Source: Bin5 sp965200615 (GTDB taxonomy: Bacteria > Chloroflexota > Anaerolineae > Caldilineales > Caldilineaceae). Taken from it: a stretch of 64,000 nucleotides of DNA. The notes beneath the pieces were generated by a model, which worked only from the letters and a program-made list of their open reading frames with translations, did not search any database and was not told the origin of the DNA. The translations under genes and the position numbers were made by a program. The stretch is taken from NCBI GenBank assembly GCA_965200615.1, contig OZ241377.1:1984001-2048000 (forward strand), given 5' to 3'. Below, piece by piece: positions 62,153 to 64,000 of the stretch (position 1 is the first letter of the stretch; each line of letters begins with the position of its first letter).

Positions 62153-63271
62153 GTGTCTGAAAGTCTGGAAGAAAGAGTTGCCGGCTGCCGGCAACCGCGC
62201 TTGGCGGCCTCCGTCAGGGTGTTCGTTGTACTCCTCATCGCCGCGCTGTCACTAAGCGCCTGCAACATCCGGAATCCCTTCGGTCCGATATCCGAGCCGG
62301 CCGCGGCCGAATCAGCCGGGCAGCTGGAAGAAGGGAGTCCCCTCTCCAGGCTCGTCGAACGCGCTAAAGAAGACCTCGTGCAGACAGCCGCCGCCGATTC
62401 AGACGAGATCACCCTTGTCAGTACCGAGGAAGTGGAATGGGGCGACACCAGCCTCGGCTGCCCCCATCCCGACGAAATGTACGCGCAGATGATCACCCCG
62501 GGCTATTTCATCGTTTTGAAATCCGGCGACAACACCTACAACTATCACACCGGCGCCGACCCCGAAGGACCACTGGTGCAGTGCACTGACGACGGCACAC
62601 CTGCGGGTGCGGCTGACGCCCTCCCAGAGGAGCTCGAAGAAGAGAAAGCAGGGATCGAGATGGATGCTGAGGACCCCCTGCCCCGCCTTATCGAACGCGC
62701 GACAGAGGACATCATACAGGCCACCGGCGCCGCCTTGGACGAGATTGCCGTTCTCAGCGCCGAAGAGGTCGAGTGGAGCGACACCAGCCTCGGCTGTCAG
62801 GAGCCGGACGCTATGTACGCGCAGATGATCACGCCCGGCTACAAGATCGTACTCGAAATCGGCGGCAACACCTATGACTATCACACCGGCGCCGACCCTG
62901 AAGGGCCGCTAGTGCATTGCACCGAAGACGGGATGCCCGCGAGCGCAGATCTCACCCTCCCAATGGAACCTGTAGGAGAGACCCTCATGGACGACGGCGC
63001 ACTGACTCTTCTGATCGAACGGGCCAAAGAAGACCTGGCGCAGGCAACCGGCGCCGCCTCCGACGCCATAACCGTTCTCAGCGCCGAAGAGGTCGAGTGG
63101 AGCGACACCAGCCTCGGCTGTCCCGAGCCGGACGCTATGTACGCCCAGGTCATCACACCGGGTTACCTGATCGTCCTCGAAACCGGCGGCGCAACCTACG
63201 AGTATCACAGCGGCGCCGACCCTGAGGGCCCGCTCCTGCACTGCACCTTGGAAGCCGGCAGCGAAGAGTAA
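62153..63271 (+). CDS. Lipoprotein with three tandem ~100-residue repeats
   Basis: The 372-aa protein has a signal with lipobox LSAC (Cys 37). Three repeats at residues ~62-142, ~176-254 and ~283-364 share (L)IERAKEDL, the EVEWxDTSLGCPxPDxMYAQ core, ITPGYxIVLxxGxxTYxYHTGADPEGPL and HCT. Cysteines come in pairs, one in each SLGC and one in each CT, so each repeat may have a disulfide. Acidic linkers separate repeats. Repeats 2 and 3 are nearly identical in part at DNA level, so duplication is recent. GTG start with AAGGAA. The function is unknown. Confidence 0.8.
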   Translation: MSESLEERVAGCRQPRLAASVRVFVVLLIAALSLSACNIRNPFGPISEPAAAESAGQLEEGSPLSRLVERAKEDLVQTAAADSDEITLVSTEEVEWGDTSLGCPHPDEMYAQMITPGYFIVLKSGDNTYNYHTGADPEGPLVQCTDDGTPAGAADALPEELEEEKAGIEMDAEDPLPRLIERATEDIIQATGAALDEIAVLSAEEVEWSDTSLGCQEPDAMYAQMITPGYKIVLEIGGNTYDYHTGADPEGPLVHCTEDGMPASADLTLPMEPVGETLMDDGALTLLIERAKEDLAQATGAASDAITVLSAEEVEWSDTSLGCPEPDAMYAQVITPGYLIVLETGGATYEYHSGADPEGPLLHCTLEAGSEE

Positions 63272-63292
63272 GTAGCTCGTTCCTTCAGGCCA

Positions 63293-63673
63293 ATGAACCC
63301 CATCAGAAATCAGGATCAGTTCGACGAACTGGTCCTCAGCGCCATCGAAGACCTGCCCGACCTGTTTCTTGACTGCCTCGAAAACGTCGCCATCGTAGTC
63401 GAGGAATGGCCCGATCGCGCCACCCTTGAATCCGTCGGCCTGCGCCAGCGCAGCAGTCTTCTCGGACTCTACCAGGGCATCCCCCAGACCGATCGAACAC
63501 ACGGCTACAATCTGGTTATGCCCGACAAAATCAGCATCTACCGCCGCCCGATCCTCATGCGCTGCCGCACCGAGCCCGAAGTCCGCGAACTCGTCCAAAG
63601 AGTCGTCCGCCACGAAATCGCCCACCACTTCGGCATCGACGACGACCGCCTCGTCGAGATCGGCGCTTACTGA
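63293..63673 (+). CDS. Small zincin-like metallopeptidase
   Basis: The 126-aa protein has an acidic N-terminal half (FDELVLSAIEDLPDLF, VAIVVEEWP), LLGLYQGIP, IYRRPILMRC and the C-terminal active-site motif RHEIAHHFGIDDDRL (HExxHxxGxxD). This is the minimal metallopeptidase (zincin_1) family, whose substrate is unknown. It begins 21 bases after the lipoprotein stop, so the two are probably co-transcribed. Its ribosome site is weak. Confidence 0.9.
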   Translation: MNPIRNQDQFDELVLSAIEDLPDLFLDCLENVAIVVEEWPDRATLESVGLRQRSSLLGLYQGIPQTDRTHGYNLVMPDKISIYRRPILMRCRTEPEVRELVQRVVRHEIAHHFGIDDDRLVEIGAY

Positions 63674-63706
63674 GCCCTCCGGACAGACCCGAACTGCACC
63701 GGCCGC

Positions 63707-63745
63707 AGAGTTCAGCCTCAGAGTTCAGCCTCAGAGTTCAGCCTC
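63707..63745. repeat. Three tandem copies of a 13-base unit
   Basis: AGAGTTCAGCCTC is repeated three times without change, directly after the zincin gene. It lies in non-coding sequence. It is too short and has no spacers, so it is not a CRISPR array. Confidence 0.9.
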
Positions 63746-64000
63746 AGTGTAATGCCGCTGTGTACAGGTGTTGATCCCCTGAGCAGAGTCCGTCGACTCT
63801 CCCAATTTTTGAGTGCATTGGCAACCATCGCTGCCTGTGCTAAGATGGCGTCTATATAGTGTGCTGTTCTTTCCCGGGCGCCTCTTGAGGGCAGGCGTAT
63901 CTGGAACGCATCACCCTTCCTCGCCAACCCAGGCGGGTGCCTCCGACCCACCATTGTTGAGCCCATAACGGCAGAAACCCCGTTTCCGCGATGGACGACC
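63746..64000. other. Right-end spacer
   Basis: I see no complete gene. A promoter at 63818-63846 points towards the right edge, and an ATG at 63991 could begin the next gene, but only ten bases of it are visible and no ribosome site precedes it. Confidence 0.5.
63818..63846 (+). promoter_or_regulatory. Sigma70-type promoter reading off the right edge
   Basis: TTGGCA (63818-63823) and TAAGAT (63841-63846) are exactly 17 bases apart. About 145 bases of possible leader follow before the ATG at 63991. Confidence 0.65.

Noticed and set aside
63707..63745. CRISPR array
   Set aside because: Three adjacent 13-base copies have no spacers between them and no cas genes nearby.
63718..63966. 82-codon minus-strand frame at the right edge
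   Set aside because: It includes the 13-base tandem repeat and has no recognisable features; the promoter here points the other way.

Overview
The window is GC-rich bacterial chromosome and most likely comes from the phylum Chloroflexota (Caldilineae/Anaerolineae-like). This is inferred from overall protein character, a transaldolase/phosphoglucose-isomerase locus, polyphosphate glucokinase, stand-alone TrpB2 and several lineage-type membrane proteins. No rRNA is present to confirm it. The sequence looks like a contig interior: the first gene (gap) is cut by the left edge, and the right edge ends in a spacer.

Layout. 1-3.4 kb (+): gap (partial), pgk, a small unknown gene, tpiA and a membrane HExxH protein. 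3.4-6.1 kb (-): TrpB2, thioredoxin and a divergent MoaB-like protein. 6.2-24.6 kb (-): a nearly complete S10-spc-alpha ribosomal supercluster. It runs from rpsJ to rplQ, with secY, adk, map, rpmJ, rpsM/K/D and rpoA, followed by truA, rplM and rpsI; infA is absent. 24.6-26.5 kb (-): tuf preceded by three tRNA genes (Thr-TGT, Tyr-GTA, Thr-GGT) behind a strong sigma70-type promoter. 26.8-33.9 kb: uvrC, a large cNMP-binding/PH-domain membrane protein, a phosphoesterase, nadK and a degenerate J-domain protein. 34.1-36.7 kb: a secreted beta-propeller protein and a four-LysM lipoprotein, separated by palindrome-rich spacers. 36.9-42.5 kb (-): sugar-phosphate genes rpiA, pgi, tal and ppgK plus an oxidoreductase. 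42.7-44.2 kb (+): a translationally coupled pair that resembles MTA phosphorylase and a metallo-beta-lactamase fold, both lacking catalytic motifs. 44.2-44.7 kb: remains of a MNT/HEPN module. 44.7-47.1 kb: ruvB, a DksA-like zinc-finger protein and upp. 47.1-60 kb: a carbohydrate island with two ABC importers on opposite strands, a GH29 fucosidase, two Gfo/Idh/MocA dehydrogenases, an SMP-30 lactonase and a YgeY-type M20 hydrolase. 60.1-63.7 kb (+): yggS, proC, yggT, a triple-repeat lipoprotein and a small zincin.

The most notable observation is that tal and pgi lie in adjacent frames, separated at a T7 run. That run forms an in-register U_UUU_UUU slippery heptamer and is followed after 5 nt by a GC-rich hairpin. 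A -1 shift would give a 937-aa transaldolase-isomerase fusion, while ordinary termination gives transaldolase alone. Either this is programmed frameshifting or one base has been lost in a homopolymer. A second apparent one-base loss at an A4 run near the start of proC makes the error explanation a serious alternative.

Other points of interest are the triple-cNMP/double-bPH fusion, the coupled catalytically degenerate pair at 42.7-44.2 kb, the N-terminal ribbon-helix-helix-like extension on the fucosidase, and a solute-binding protein gene that has lost its signal peptide and first lobe segment.
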